From Pseudorhodoferax aquiterrae (GTDB lineage Bacteria > Pseudomonadota > Gammaproteobacteria > Burkholderiales > Burkholderiaceae_C), in contig NZ_BMYK01000023.1 in NCBI RefSeq assembly GCF_014652235.1, positions 1 through 64,000 on the forward strand: a stretch of DNA of 64,000 nucleotides, written 5' to 3'. Positions 44,420-52,284 of this stretch are shown one piece after another (positions within the stretch are counted from its first letter, which is position 1; each line of letters opens with the position of its first letter). The notes below the pieces were generated by a model, which saw only the letters and a program-made list of their open reading frames with translations, ran no database searches and was not told the DNA's origin. Both the position numbers and the translations under genes were made by a program.

Positions 44420-45181
44420 TCAGTGGGGAAATGCACGTTGCACCAGGATGCCCAGTGCGCCGAATGCCGCCAGGCCCAGCAGCAGCGGGCGCGGCGAGCG
44501 GTGGTGCAGCAGTTGGCCCAGCCGGCCGGAGGCCGCGAAGCCGCCCAGCATCCAGGGCGCCAGCAGCAAGGCCAGCAGCAGCTCGCGCAGCCCCATGCGG
44601 CCCACCAGCGCCAGCGTGGCCATCGAGACCGCGGAGCCGGCGAAGAAGATGCAGCCCAGCGTCGCACGGAGGCGGTCGGCCCGCAGATGCTGCATGGCGA
44701 TGGCGAACGGCGGCGCGCCGGCCGAGGTGATGGTGCCCATGACCCCGGAGGCCACGCCCGCGATCGCCACGTTGCGCGGGCTGGCGGCAACCCGCCAGCC
44801 GCGCAGGCTCAAGGCCACCGCGGCCAGGATCAGCAGGGCAAACAGCAGCGACAAGGTGTCGGCCGACAGCAGCGCCAGACACAGCGCCGCCCCCGCCGTG
44901 CCGACCACGCGGCCGGCGAGCCCGGTGCCGGCCGCCCGCCAGTCGATCGCGCCCGCCTCGCGCAGCGCAGCCATCAGCGACAGCGGGCAGGCCAGCGCGA
45001 TCAGCGGCCCCGGCACGAGCTCCGGGAACCACAGCGCGGCCAGCGGCGCGCAGAACATCGCAAAGCCCAGGCCGCCCACGCCCTGCAGGCAGGCACCGAC
45101 GAAGACCATCAACGCCATGCCGGCGTAATGGCCTGCCTCCAGGCCGGCCGGCCACCAGGCCAGGATACCGGCCGCGCTCAC
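44420..45181 (-). CDS. TauE/SafE family exporter
   Basis: Membrane protein of 253 residues with seven to eight helices. The conserved duplicated motif is seen as GVGGLGFAMFCAPL near the N-terminus and GVMGTITSAGAPPFAIAMQ in the second half. The GTG start overlaps the preceding ferredoxin stop codon (GTGA), so translation is coupled. The family moves sulfite, sulfoacetate or other organic anions; substrate here is unknown. Confidence 0.85.
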   Translation of the reverse strand: MSAAGILAWWPAGLEAGHYAGMALMVFVGACLQGVGGLGFAMFCAPLAALWFPELVPGPLIALACPLSLMAALREAGAIDWRAAGTGLAGRVVGTAGAALCLALLSADTLSLLFALLILAAVALSLRGWRVAASPRNVAIAGVASGVMGTITSAGAPPFAIAMQHLRADRLRATLGCIFFAGSAVSMATLALVGRMGLRELLLALLLAPWMLGGFAASGRLGQLLHHRSPRPLLLGLAAFGALGILVQRAFPH

Positions 45182-45783
45182 CAGGACACCGCGATGTCGC
45201 CCAGCACGAAGGTCTGGCAGGCCATGCGGTAGCCTGCGGCCAGCTGCGCCTCGGTGAGGTGCTTGCGCTCCTTGGGTTTCACGGCATCCGTGTGCGCGAG
45301 GCCCTCCTCGATGCGGCATTTGCAGGTGCCGCACAGGCCGCCGCCGCACTTGAACGGAATGCCGCCCTTCTCGCGCAGCGACACGCGCAGCAGGTTGCTG
45401 TTCTGCGGCGCGCTGACGACCTTGCCGGCGGTGGGCACGAAGGTGATCTGCACGGTACCGGCCGCCTTCGTGGCTGGCACCAGTGCGCGGGGCCGCAGCT
45501 GCGTGTCCATGGTGCCGAAGCTGCACAGGCCCTGCAGCTCGGCGCGGGCTGCGGCCAGGTCGCCGAAACGCTCCAGGAACTTGGAAGGCACCATGTTCAC
45601 GGTGGGCGGCTCGGTCTCGTCGACCACGCGCACGCGGGTCGCCTCTTCGAGCACGGCGATCACGAACTGGGCGCGCACGCGGCCACAGAACACATAGTCG
45701 TAGGCCTCGACGGGCCGCAGGCCGGGGCCCACCTCGGTGCGGAACTGGCCGGGCTTGCTCGTCAGGATCACATGGGTCGTCAT
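45178..45783 (-). CDS. two-domain [2Fe-2S] ferredoxin
   Basis: Protein of 201 residues. The C-terminal half is a plant-type ferredoxin with cluster ligands Cys146, Cys151, Cys154 and Cys189 (C-x4-C-x2-C-x34-C), in FKCGGGLCGTCKC and RMACQ. The N-terminal 105 residues (VEAYDYVFCGRVRAQFVIAVLEEATRVRVV...) form a domain I do not recognise; the text DTQLRPRALVPA marks the junction. It follows the smaller ferredoxin gene by 10 bp. As electron carrier it probably links the fused reductase on the opposite strand to the diiron enzyme. Confidence 0.83.
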   Translation of the reverse strand: MTTHVILTSKPGQFRTEVGPGLRPVEAYDYVFCGRVRAQFVIAVLEEATRVRVVDETEPPTVNMVPSKFLERFGDLAAARAELQGLCSFGTMDTQLRPRALVPATKAAGTVQITFVPTAGKVVSAPQNSNLLRVSLREKGGIPFKCGGGLCGTCKCRIEEGLAHTDAVKPKERKHLTEAQLAAGYRMACQTFVLGDIAVSW

Positions 45784-45793
45784 GGTGCGGGTC

Positions 45794-46108
45794 TCAGGCG
45801 GTCGGGGCTTGTTCGGGGGCGTCCTGCGCCAACTCGATGTCGTGCTCCAGCCAGAGCTGGCAGGCCAGCCGGTAGCCGGCGTCCAGGCGCTCGCCGAGCT
45901 GCTTTTTCTCCTTCCAGTTCGGCGGGGGCAGGTGCTCGCCGCCCCGCAGCACCCGGCAGGCGCACTTGGCGCACTTGCCCATGCCGCAGCCGTACTGCAG
46001 GTGGGGATAGGGGAACTGGCGGATGCCCGCGCGCACGACCAGATTGGTCCGCGGCTGGACCTCGTCACGGTAGGTCTGGCCTTGTTTGTGGAGAACGACA
46101 TTGGGCAT
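45794..46108 (-). CDS. [2Fe-2S] ferredoxin
   Basis: Plant-type ferredoxin of 104 residues. Cluster ligands are Cys41, Cys46, Cys49 and Cys83 (C-x4-C-x2-C-x33-C) in YGCGMGKCAKCAC and RLACQ. The ATG at 46108 lies only 14 bases from the -10 hexamer of a candidate promoter, so the leader would be very short. It is the first gene of a four-gene minus-strand operon divergent from the diiron enzyme gene. It belongs to the same regulated cluster as the second ferredoxin, so each may serve a different partner. Confidence 0.86.
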   Translation of the reverse strand: MPNVVLHKQGQTYRDEVQPRTNLVVRAGIRQFPYPHLQYGCGMGKCAKCACRVLRGGEHLPPPNWKEKKQLGERLDAGYRLACQLWLEHDIELAQDAPEQAPTA

Positions 46109-46120
46109 GAAATCGGCTCT

Positions 46121-46130
46121 CGGTATACCG
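46121..46130. promoter_or_regulatory. GntR-type operator at ferredoxin operon
   Basis: CGGTATACCG, a perfect palindrome. On the minus strand the candidate promoter is TTGGGC (46144-46149), 16 bp, TATACC (46122-46127), so bound repressor would cover the -10. Confidence 0.5.
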
Positions 46131-46231
46131 TTTGAAGAGTCAGGCCCAAAACAACCGACGGAGATTCCATCGCCTCCGCGTCGCCTCCAGAAAGAAATCC
46201 TCCAGGACATTCGCAGAGCTCCATTTTGGCG

Positions 46232-46265
46232 TTGCGGCCATCTTGGTTTTCAGTATACTGTATTC
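46232..46265 (+). promoter_or_regulatory. promoter and GntR-type operator of diiron oxidase operon
   Basis: TTGCGG at 46232-46237, 16 bp, TATACT at 46254-46259. The operator CAGTATACTGTATTC (46251-46265) overlaps the -10; it contains the ATACTGTATTC core found twice more near 55.8-56.06 kb. Start codon is 43 bases downstream of the operator with GCAGGAG as ribosome-binding site. Confidence 0.6.
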
Positions 46266-46307
46266 TTCCGAGCACGGAAACACCCTTCAATCTGCAGGAG
46301 CTGCGCC

Positions 46308-47036
46308 ATGACCGCCGAACTGATGAACCGCGACACTTTCCGCACCGCCCTCGAAAACGCCATCCAGGGCAAGAGCGCCAACAAGGCCCCCTTCAGCCAG
46401 GCCTGGGCCTCGGGCGAACTGAGCCGCGCCCACCTGGCGCGCTGGGCCGAGAACCACTACCACTACGTGGGCCCGTTCGCCGACTACCTGGCCTACATCT
46501 ACGCCCGCACGCCCGACACCATGACCGAGGCCAAGGACTTCCTGCTGGCCAACATGTACGAGGAAGAGATCGGCGGCGACCGCCACACCGATCTGCTGGT
46601 GCGCTTCGCCGAAGCCTGCGGCACCACGCGCGAGCGCGTGGTCGACCCGGACAACATGTCGCCCACCACGCGCGGCCTGCAGAGCTGGTGCTATGCCGTC
46701 GCCATGCGCGAAGACCCGGTGGTGGCCGTCGCCGGCCTGGTCGTGGGCCTGGAATCGCAGGTGCCGTCCATCTACCGCAAGCAGACGCCCACGCTGCGCG
46801 AGAAGTACGGCTTCACCGACGAAGAGGTCGAGTTCTTCGACCTGCACATCGTCTCCGACGAGATCCACGGCGAACGCGGCTACCAGATCGTGCTGGAGCA
46901 TGCGAACACGGTGGAGCTGCAGCAGCGCTGCCTCAAGATCTGCGAGATCGGCGCCCAGATGCGCCTGCTGTACACGACGGCGCTCTACCACGACTACGTG
47001 GCCAACGACCTGCCCGCGCTGAAGCTGGCAGCCTGA
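46308..47036 (+). CDS. heme-oxygenase-like diiron oxidase (PqqC/TenA fold)
   Basis: All-helical protein of 242 residues in the iron-containing redox enzyme group. It carries the full six-ligand set known for heme-oxygenase-like diiron oxidases: Glu86-x6-His93 (EEIGGDRH), Glu149 (GLESQ) and His180-x3-Asp184-x2-His187 (HIVSDEIH). PqqC and TenA lack this set, so oxygen activation at a diiron centre is expected. Known relatives decarboxylate fatty acids, hydroxylate nitrogen or cleave C-C bonds in amino acids. Its operon supplies an aldehyde dehydrogenase and a ferredoxin-fused reductase, and the divergent operon supplies two ferredoxins. The substrate is not known. GCAGGAG precedes the ATG. Confidence 0.82.
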   Translation: MTAELMNRDTFRTALENAIQGKSANKAPFSQAWASGELSRAHLARWAENHYHYVGPFADYLAYIYARTPDTMTEAKDFLLANMYEEEIGGDRHTDLLVRFAEACGTTRERVVDPDNMSPTTRGLQSWCYAVAMREDPVVAVAGLVVGLESQVPSIYRKQTPTLREKYGFTDEEVEFFDLHIVSDEIHGERGYQIVLEHANTVELQQRCLKICEIGAQMRLLYTTALYHDYVANDLPALKLAA

Positions 47037-47055
47037 CGCGGGAACCGACGCCACC

Positions 47056-48513
47056 ATGTCCGCCCCACCCGAAGAGTTCCTGAACCACATCCAGGGCGAA
47101 TGGGTCCGCAGCCGCGCGGGCCGCACCTTCGACAGCCTCAACCCGCACGACACGCGCGAGACCGTGGGCCGCTTCCAGGCCTCGGGCCCGGCCGATGCCG
47201 AGGCGGCCGTCGCGGCGGCATCGGCCGCGTTCGAGGGCTGGCGCGCCACGCCGATCGGCAAGCGCGCCAAGGTCCTGCAGGACGCGGCCAGCTACCTCGA
47301 AACCCATGCCGCACGCTTTGCCGAAGAGCTCACGCGCGAAGAGGGCAAGTCGGTCGCGCTGGCCCGGGACGAGTTCATGCGCTCGGCGCAGACGCTGCGC
47401 TTCTACGCCGTGGAGGGCCAGACCCTGGGTGGCGAGACCTACCCGCAGGACGACCCGCTGATGACCGTCTACAGCCAGCGCGAGCCGCTGGGGGTGGTGA
47501 CGGTGATCGCACCGTGGAACTTCCCGGTGTCGATCCCGGCGCGCAAGATCGCGCCGGCGCTGATCACGGGCAACACCGTGGTGTTCAAGCCCTCGTCGGA
47601 CGCGCCGCTGTCGGGCCTGCGCCTGGCCGAAGCCCTGGTGCAGGCCGGCCTGCCCAAGGGCGTGCTGAACTTCATCACCGGACGCGCCGGCGATGTCGGG
47701 CCGGTGATCACCACGTCCGAGGCCGTGCGCGCGATCTCGTTCACGGGCTCCACCGCGGCGGGCGAGGCCATCCACCGCACCGTGCACCTGACCACGCGGC
47801 TGCAGATGGAGCTGGGCGGCAAGAACCCGCTGATCGTGATGGACGATGCCGACCTCGACCAGGCCGTGGACCTGGCCGTCAAGGGCGGCTTCTCGCTGTC
47901 GGGCCAGGCCTGCACGGGCACCAGCCGCGTGATCGTGCTGCGCGCGGTCAAGGAAGAGTTCACACGCAAGCTGGTCGCGCGCGTGCAGCAGCTCAGGATC
48001 GGTAGCGGCCTCACGCCCGGCATGGACCTGGGCCCGCTGGCCACGGCCAAGCAGCTGGAGACCGTGCTGTCTTACCTGGCCATCGGCCGGCAGGAGGCCC
48101 GGCTGCTGTGCGGCGGCGAGCGGCTCACGGCCGAGCCCTATGCGCACGGCTACTACGTGTCGCCCGCCGTGTTCGACGAGGTGGCGCCCGAGGCGCGCAT
48201 CGCGCGCGAGGAGATCTTCGGCCCGGTGATCGCGGTGCTGGAGGCCGACGGCTACGCCGACGCCATCGCCAAGGCCAACGACACGCGCTACGGGCTGTCC
48301 GCCGCCATCGCCACGCGCAACCCGCGCGTGATGCACGACTTCGCGCAGCAGATCCAGGCCGGCACCGTGAAGATCAACCGCACCACCACCGGCAACCTGG
48401 TCAACGCGCCGTTCGGCGGCATCAAGCAGTCCAGCACCTCCACGTTCCGCGAGTCGGGCCGGGCCGGGCTGGAGTTCTTCACCCAGATCAAGACCATCTA
48501 CCGAGGCGTCTGA
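47056..48513 (+). CDS. aldehyde dehydrogenase
   Basis: NAD(P)-dependent aldehyde dehydrogenase of 485 residues. Catalytic residues are Asn155 (PWNFP), Glu252 (MELGGKNP) and Cys286 (GQACTGTSR). The C-terminal stretch KINRTTTGNLVNAPFGGIKQSS resembles ketoglutarate semialdehyde and similar dehydrogenases that act on carboxylated or small aldehydes. It starts 19 bp after the diiron oxidase and probably oxidises the aldehyde it releases; the aldehyde itself is unknown. Confidence 0.92.
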   Translation: MSAPPEEFLNHIQGEWVRSRAGRTFDSLNPHDTRETVGRFQASGPADAEAAVAAASAAFEGWRATPIGKRAKVLQDAASYLETHAARFAEELTREEGKSVALARDEFMRSAQTLRFYAVEGQTLGGETYPQDDPLMTVYSQREPLGVVTVIAPWNFPVSIPARKIAPALITGNTVVFKPSSDAPLSGLRLAEALVQAGLPKGVLNFITGRAGDVGPVITTSEAVRAISFTGSTAAGEAIHRTVHLTTRLQMELGGKNPLIVMDDADLDQAVDLAVKGGFSLSGQACTGTSRVIVLRAVKEEFTRKLVARVQQLRIGSGLTPGMDLGPLATAKQLETVLSYLAIGRQEARLLCGGERLTAEPYAHGYYVSPAVFDEVAPEARIAREEIFGPVIAVLEADGYADAIAKANDTRYGLSAAIATRNPRVMHDFAQQIQAGTVKINRTTTGNLVNAPFGGIKQSSTSTFRESGRAGLEFFTQIKTIYRGV

Positions 48514-48516
48514 AGC

Positions 48517-48993
48517 ATGAAACCATCCCTGAAGATCGAACGCGCCGAAGCCCGCCTGATGGCCGATGCGGCGCTGCAGAAGGCGCGCGAGATCGGCGTG
48601 GCCGAGACCGTCTGCATCGCCGACGAAGGCGGCTTTCCGCTGGTGCTCGAGCGCATGGACGGCGCCCGCATCACCGGCCCGCAGATCGCCTGGAACAAGG
48701 CATTCACGGCGGCCGGCCACAAGCGCTCCACGCACTTGTTCACCACGCCGCCGAACGGCCCGGCGCTGCCCGGCAACGAGGCCTTCGGCATCCAGCTCAG
48801 CTTCGAGGGCCGCTTCGCGGCCTTCGTCGGCGGCTACCCCATCGTGGTGAACGGCGAGGTGGTGGGCGGCATCGGCCTGTCCGGTGGCAACGGCGAGCAG
48901 GACACGGCCTGCGGCGTGGCCGCGCTGCAGGCGCTGGCCCAACAGCTGGCCGGCCAGCACGAGGTGCTGGTCGCGGCCGACATCAAGAAGTAA
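48517..48993 (+). CDS. GlcG/HbpS family heme-binding-like protein
   Basis: Protein of 158 residues (DUF336). The core reads VCIADEGGFPLVLERMDGARITGPQIAWNKAFTAA and the C-terminal VVNGEVVGGIGLSGGNGEQD, typical of GlcG and HbpS. HbpS binds heme; many GlcG homologues lie beside dehydrogenases or oxygenases with unclear roles. It is 3 bp after the aldehyde dehydrogenase stop and 17 bp before the reductase. No signal peptide. Confidence 0.86.
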   Translation: MKPSLKIERAEARLMADAALQKAREIGVAETVCIADEGGFPLVLERMDGARITGPQIAWNKAFTAAGHKRSTHLFTTPPNGPALPGNEAFGIQLSFEGRFAAFVGGYPIVVNGEVVGGIGLSGGNGEQDTACGVAALQALAQQLAGQHEVLVAADIKK

Positions 48994-49010
48994 ACCGCAC
49001 GGAGGCCGCC

Positions 49011-50012
49011 ATGGAACACCGCGTGCACTGGCTGGAGGGCGACACCACCTTCGCCGTGGCGAGCGGCGAGACCGTGCTGGACGCCGCGCTGCGCCAGCAG
49101 GTCGCCCTGCCGCACGACTGCCGCTTCGGCGGCTGCGGCACGTGCCGCGTGAAGCTGGTCGAAGGCCGCGTGCACTACGAGGAGCAGCCGTTCGCCCTCG
49201 GCGACGAAGACATGGCGCGCGGCGAGGCCATCGCCTGCCAGGCGCGGCCCTGCAGCGATCTGGTGCTGAGCGTGGCGCCGCCGCTGCGGTGCTCGCCGCC
49301 CACGCGCGCGCGCGCCGTGGTGAAGGATGTGGCGGCGCTCGCGCACGACGTGGTGCACCTGCAGCTCAGCCTGCCGGACGAACCGCAACTCGTCTACCAG
49401 GCGGGCCAGTACATGAACGTGCTGCTGGGCGACGACCGGCACCGCAGCTTCTCGATGGCTTCCAAGCCCGGCAGCGGCCTGGTGGACTTCCATGTGCGCC
49501 GCATCGCGGGCGGACGCTTCACCGACCGCGCGCTGGCCGCGCTGCGCCCCGGCGACGTGCTCGACGTGGAGGTGCCGCTGGGCCAGTTCCGCTACCACCG
49601 CGAGGACGAGCGGCCGATCGCCATGCTGGCCACCGGCACCGGCCTGGCACCGCTGAAGGCCATGCTGGAAGCGCTGATGGACGACGCGGACTGCCCGCCC
49701 GTGAGTCTGTACTGGGGCATGCGCGACCAGGGCGGGCTGTACCTGCACGACCGCATCCCGTCCTGGGCCGAGCGCCTGTACGACTTCCGCTACGTGCCGG
49801 TGCTGTCCCGCCCCGGCGCTGGCTGGAGCGGGCGCACCGGCTACGTGCACCAGGCCCTGCTGGAAGACCAGCCCGACCTGTCCGAGCACGCGGTCTACCT
49901 GTGCGGCTCGCCGAACATGGTGGCCGACGCGCGCAGCGCGGCCATCGCGCACGGCGCCGATCCGCAGTACGTGTATGCCGACGCCTTCACCTTCCAGGAG
50001 AACACCCGATGA
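49011..50012 (+). CDS. ferredoxin-fused FAD/NAD(P) reductase
   Basis: Electron-transfer protein of 333 residues. N-terminal [2Fe-2S] domain (residues 1-90) with Cys37, Cys42, Cys45 and Cys76; FAD domain with RSFSMASKP (about residues 145-153); NAD(P) domain with LATGTGLAPLKAM and VYLCGSPNMV. The layout equals the reductases of ring-hydroxylating and alkane-type oxygenases (BenC, XylZ-like). It can pass electrons from NADH to the two free ferredoxins or directly to the diiron enzyme. GGAGG precedes the ATG; the end overlaps the SDR start (ATGATG). Confidence 0.92.
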   Translation: MEHRVHWLEGDTTFAVASGETVLDAALRQQVALPHDCRFGGCGTCRVKLVEGRVHYEEQPFALGDEDMARGEAIACQARPCSDLVLSVAPPLRCSPPTRARAVVKDVAALAHDVVHLQLSLPDEPQLVYQAGQYMNVLLGDDRHRSFSMASKPGSGLVDFHVRRIAGGRFTDRALAALRPGDVLDVEVPLGQFRYHREDERPIAMLATGTGLAPLKAMLEALMDDADCPPVSLYWGMRDQGGLYLHDRIPSWAERLYDFRYVPVLSRPGAGWSGRTGYVHQALLEDQPDLSEHAVYLCGSPNMVADARSAAIAHGADPQYVYADAFTFQENTR

Positions 50013-50791
50013 TGGATCTCGGCATCGCCGGCCGCACGGCCCTGGTGTTCGGCGGCAGCAAGGGCATGGGCCGCGCCTGCGCGCTGCACCTGGCGCGTGC
50101 CGGCGTGCAGGTCTGCATCGCCGCACGCACCGAGGCCACGCTGGCCCAGGCCGCGGCCGAACTCGGCGCCGCGACCTCGGCACCGGTGCGCTGGGTCGTG
50201 GCCGACATCACCACACCGGCCGGCCGCGATGCCGCACTGGCCGCCTGCCCCGACCCGGACATCCTGGTCAACAACGCCGACGGCCGCCCGCCCGGCGATT
50301 TCCGCGACTGGTCGCCGGCCGACTGGCATGCGGCGCTGGACGCGATGATGGTCGGCCCGATCGAGATGATCCGCCGCACGGTGGACCCGATGATCGCGCG
50401 CCGCTTCGGCCGCATCGTCAACATCGTCGCGCGCAGCGTGAAGTCGCCGCAGGCCGAGCTGGGCTTGTCCAACGGCGCCCGCTCGGGGCTGGTCGGCTTC
50501 GTCTCGGGCCTGTCGCGCCAGACCGTGCGCCACAACGTCACGATCAACAACCTGCTGCCCGGCGCCTTCGCGACCGATGCCCAGCGGCACCACGTGCGCG
50601 CAATGGCCGAGCAGTCGGGCCAGTCGTTCGAAGCGATCTGGCAGGAGCGCGAGGCGGCCACGCCCGCCGCCCGCTTCGGCGAGCCCGACGAGATCGGCGC
50701 GCTGTGCGCCTTCGTCGCCTCGCAGTACGCGGGCTACATGACGGGACAGAGCCTGCTGGTGGACGGCGGCTCCTACCCGGGCGCGTTCTAG
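50009..50791 (+). CDS. SDR-family protein with altered catalytic residues
   Basis: Rossmann-fold protein of 260 residues. The cofactor motif is FGGSKGMGRA (residues 14-23), and NNADG replaces the usual NNAG. At the active site the Ser is kept (Ser143, IVNIVARS), but the Tyr-x3-Lys pair is Ser154-x3-Arg158 (LSNGAR). This SN-x2-R type occurs in a subgroup of SDR proteins annotated as FabG-like whose activity is uncertain. The C-terminus SLLVDGGSYPG is normal. It overlaps the reductase gene and precedes the gamma-glutamyltransferase-like gene by 2 bp. A second ATG at 50012 is possible. Confidence 0.85.
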   Translation: MMDLGIAGRTALVFGGSKGMGRACALHLARAGVQVCIAARTEATLAQAAAELGAATSAPVRWVVADITTPAGRDAALAACPDPDILVNNADGRPPGDFRDWSPADWHAALDAMMVGPIEMIRRTVDPMIARRFGRIVNIVARSVKSPQAELGLSNGARSGLVGFVSGLSRQTVRHNVTINNLLPGAFATDAQRHHVRAMAEQSGQSFEAIWQEREAATPAARFGEPDEIGALCAFVASQYAGYMTGQSLLVDGGSYPGAF

Positions 50792-50793
50792 CC

Positions 50794-52269
50794 ATGGCGG
50801 ACATGGCTCCCCTGGCGTCCGCCGCCGGCGTGCTGGGCGACGCATGCATGGTGGCCACCGGCCACCCCCTGGCCTCGCAGGCAGCGCTGCGCATGCTGCG
50901 TGCCGGCGGCAGCGCGGTCGACGCCGCCATCGCGGCCGACGCGGTTCTGGGGGTGGTCGAGCCCATGGCCACCGGCATCGGCGGCGACATGCTGGCCATG
51001 GTCGTACAGGCCGACGGCACGCCGGTCTCCTACAACGGCACTGGCCGGGCACCCGCCGGCCTGGACGCGGCGCTGGTCTGCGCCCTGCCCGGCGCACGCA
51101 TCCCCGAACGCCACCCCTATGCGGTCACCGTGCCAGGAGCCGTGCGCGGCTGGCACGACATGCACCACCGCTTCGGGCGCCTGCCCTGGCCGGTGCTGTT
51201 CCAGCCGGCCATCGCCGCCGCCCGCGACGGTTTCGCCGTGGCGCCGGTCTGCGCGCGCGAATGGGCGCTGTTCGCCAGGGTGCTGCTGCGCGACGCCGCC
51301 AGCAGCACGCTGTACCGGGCCAGCGCGCCGCCGCGCGCCGGGGAGCGCTTCTCCAACCCTGAACTTGCACGCGTGTTGCAAGCGATCGCTGACGAAGGCC
51401 CCGACAGCTTCTATCGGGGGGCGCCTGCCCGCGCGGCGGCAGCCCAGGTCCAGGCACTGGGCGGCGTGCTGGCCGCGGAAGACTTCGCGGCCCACACCGG
51501 CGATTTCCGCACACCCGCCAGCACGCAGTTCCAAGGCCTCACGGTGCTGGAATGCCCGCCCAACACCCATGGCGTGGCGGTGCTGCGCGCATTGGACACG
51601 CTGGCCCGGCAGGACTTGAACCCGCAGGACCCGCAGACCACGGTGCGTGCCGTGCAGGCCATGGACGAGGCCATGCAGTGGGCGCAGCAGACCGTGGCCG
51701 ACCCGGCCGGCAACACGGTCTGCACGGCCATCGTCGACCGGGACGGGCTGGGGGTGTCTTTGATGACCAGCGTGTTCAAGCGGTTCGGCTCCGGCATCGC
51801 GGCGCCGGGCTGCGGCTTCGTGCTGCAGAACCGGGGCTTCGGCTTCTCCGCACCCGGCCACATCAACGGGCCCGCGCCGCGCAAGCGGCCCTACCACACC
51901 GTGGTACCGGGCGCTGCGCTGCGCGAGGGGCGCCTGCACGCGGTGTTCGGCGTCGTCGGCGGCGCGATGCAGCCGCAGGGCCAGCTGCAGCTGCTGCTGC
52001 GGCTGGCGGCCTGGGGCGAGCCGCTGCAGGCCGCGCTGGATGCGCCGCGGTGGCGGCTGGAATCCGCCGCCGCGCTGGCCATCGAAGCCGGCACGCCCCC
52101 TCCCGTCGAACAGGCCCTGCGCGCAGCGGGCTATGCAGACCCGGCCGGCATGGGCGAGCTCGGCGGCCGCTCCGACTTCGGCGGCGCCCAGTGGGTCACG
52201 CGCCAGCCCGACGGCCGCCTGTGCGGCGCCTCGGACCGCCGCAAGGACGGCATTGCGGCAGGTTGGTAG
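50794..52269 (+). CDS. gamma-glutamyltransferase-like Ntn hydrolase
   Basis: Protein of 491 residues in the gamma-glutamyltranspeptidase family. The precursor cleaves before the nucleophile, here probably Thr308 in GNTVCTAIVDRDG; this gives chains of about 307 and 184 residues. The N-terminal ATGHPLASQAALRMLRAGGSAVDAAIAADAVLGVVEPMATGIGGD and C-terminal RPYHTVVPGA and GVVGGAMQPQGQ are family hallmarks. There is no signal peptide, unlike secreted GGT, so it acts in the cytoplasm, perhaps on a gamma-glutamyl or glutaryl-type amide intermediate. It is the last gene of the diiron oxidase operon and converges with the isochorismatase gene. Confidence 0.85.
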   Translation: MADMAPLASAAGVLGDACMVATGHPLASQAALRMLRAGGSAVDAAIAADAVLGVVEPMATGIGGDMLAMVVQADGTPVSYNGTGRAPAGLDAALVCALPGARIPERHPYAVTVPGAVRGWHDMHHRFGRLPWPVLFQPAIAAARDGFAVAPVCAREWALFARVLLRDAASSTLYRASAPPRAGERFSNPELARVLQAIADEGPDSFYRGAPARAAAAQVQALGGVLAAEDFAAHTGDFRTPASTQFQGLTVLECPPNTHGVAVLRALDTLARQDLNPQDPQTTVRAVQAMDEAMQWAQQTVADPAGNTVCTAIVDRDGLGVSLMTSVFKRFGSGIAAPGCGFVLQNRGFGFSAPGHINGPAPRKRPYHTVVPGAALREGRLHAVFGVVGGAMQPQGQLQLLLRLAAWGEPLQAALDAPRWRLESAAALAIEAGTPPPVEQALRAAGYADPAGMGELGGRSDFGGAQWVTRQPDGRLCGASDRRKDGIAAGW

Positions 52270-52284
52270 ACGCGCCTGCCGGCG

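Larger units (their letters stand above)
46109..46307. promoter_or_regulatory. divergent control region of the oxygenase cluster
   Basis: This 199-bp gap separates the ferredoxin operon (minus) from the diiron oxidase operon (plus). Two perfect 10-bp palindromes, CGGTATACCG at 46121-46130 and CAGTATACTG at 46251-46260, overlap the -10 hexamers of oppositely directed promoter candidates. Between them I see nothing recognisable. Confidence 0.6.
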
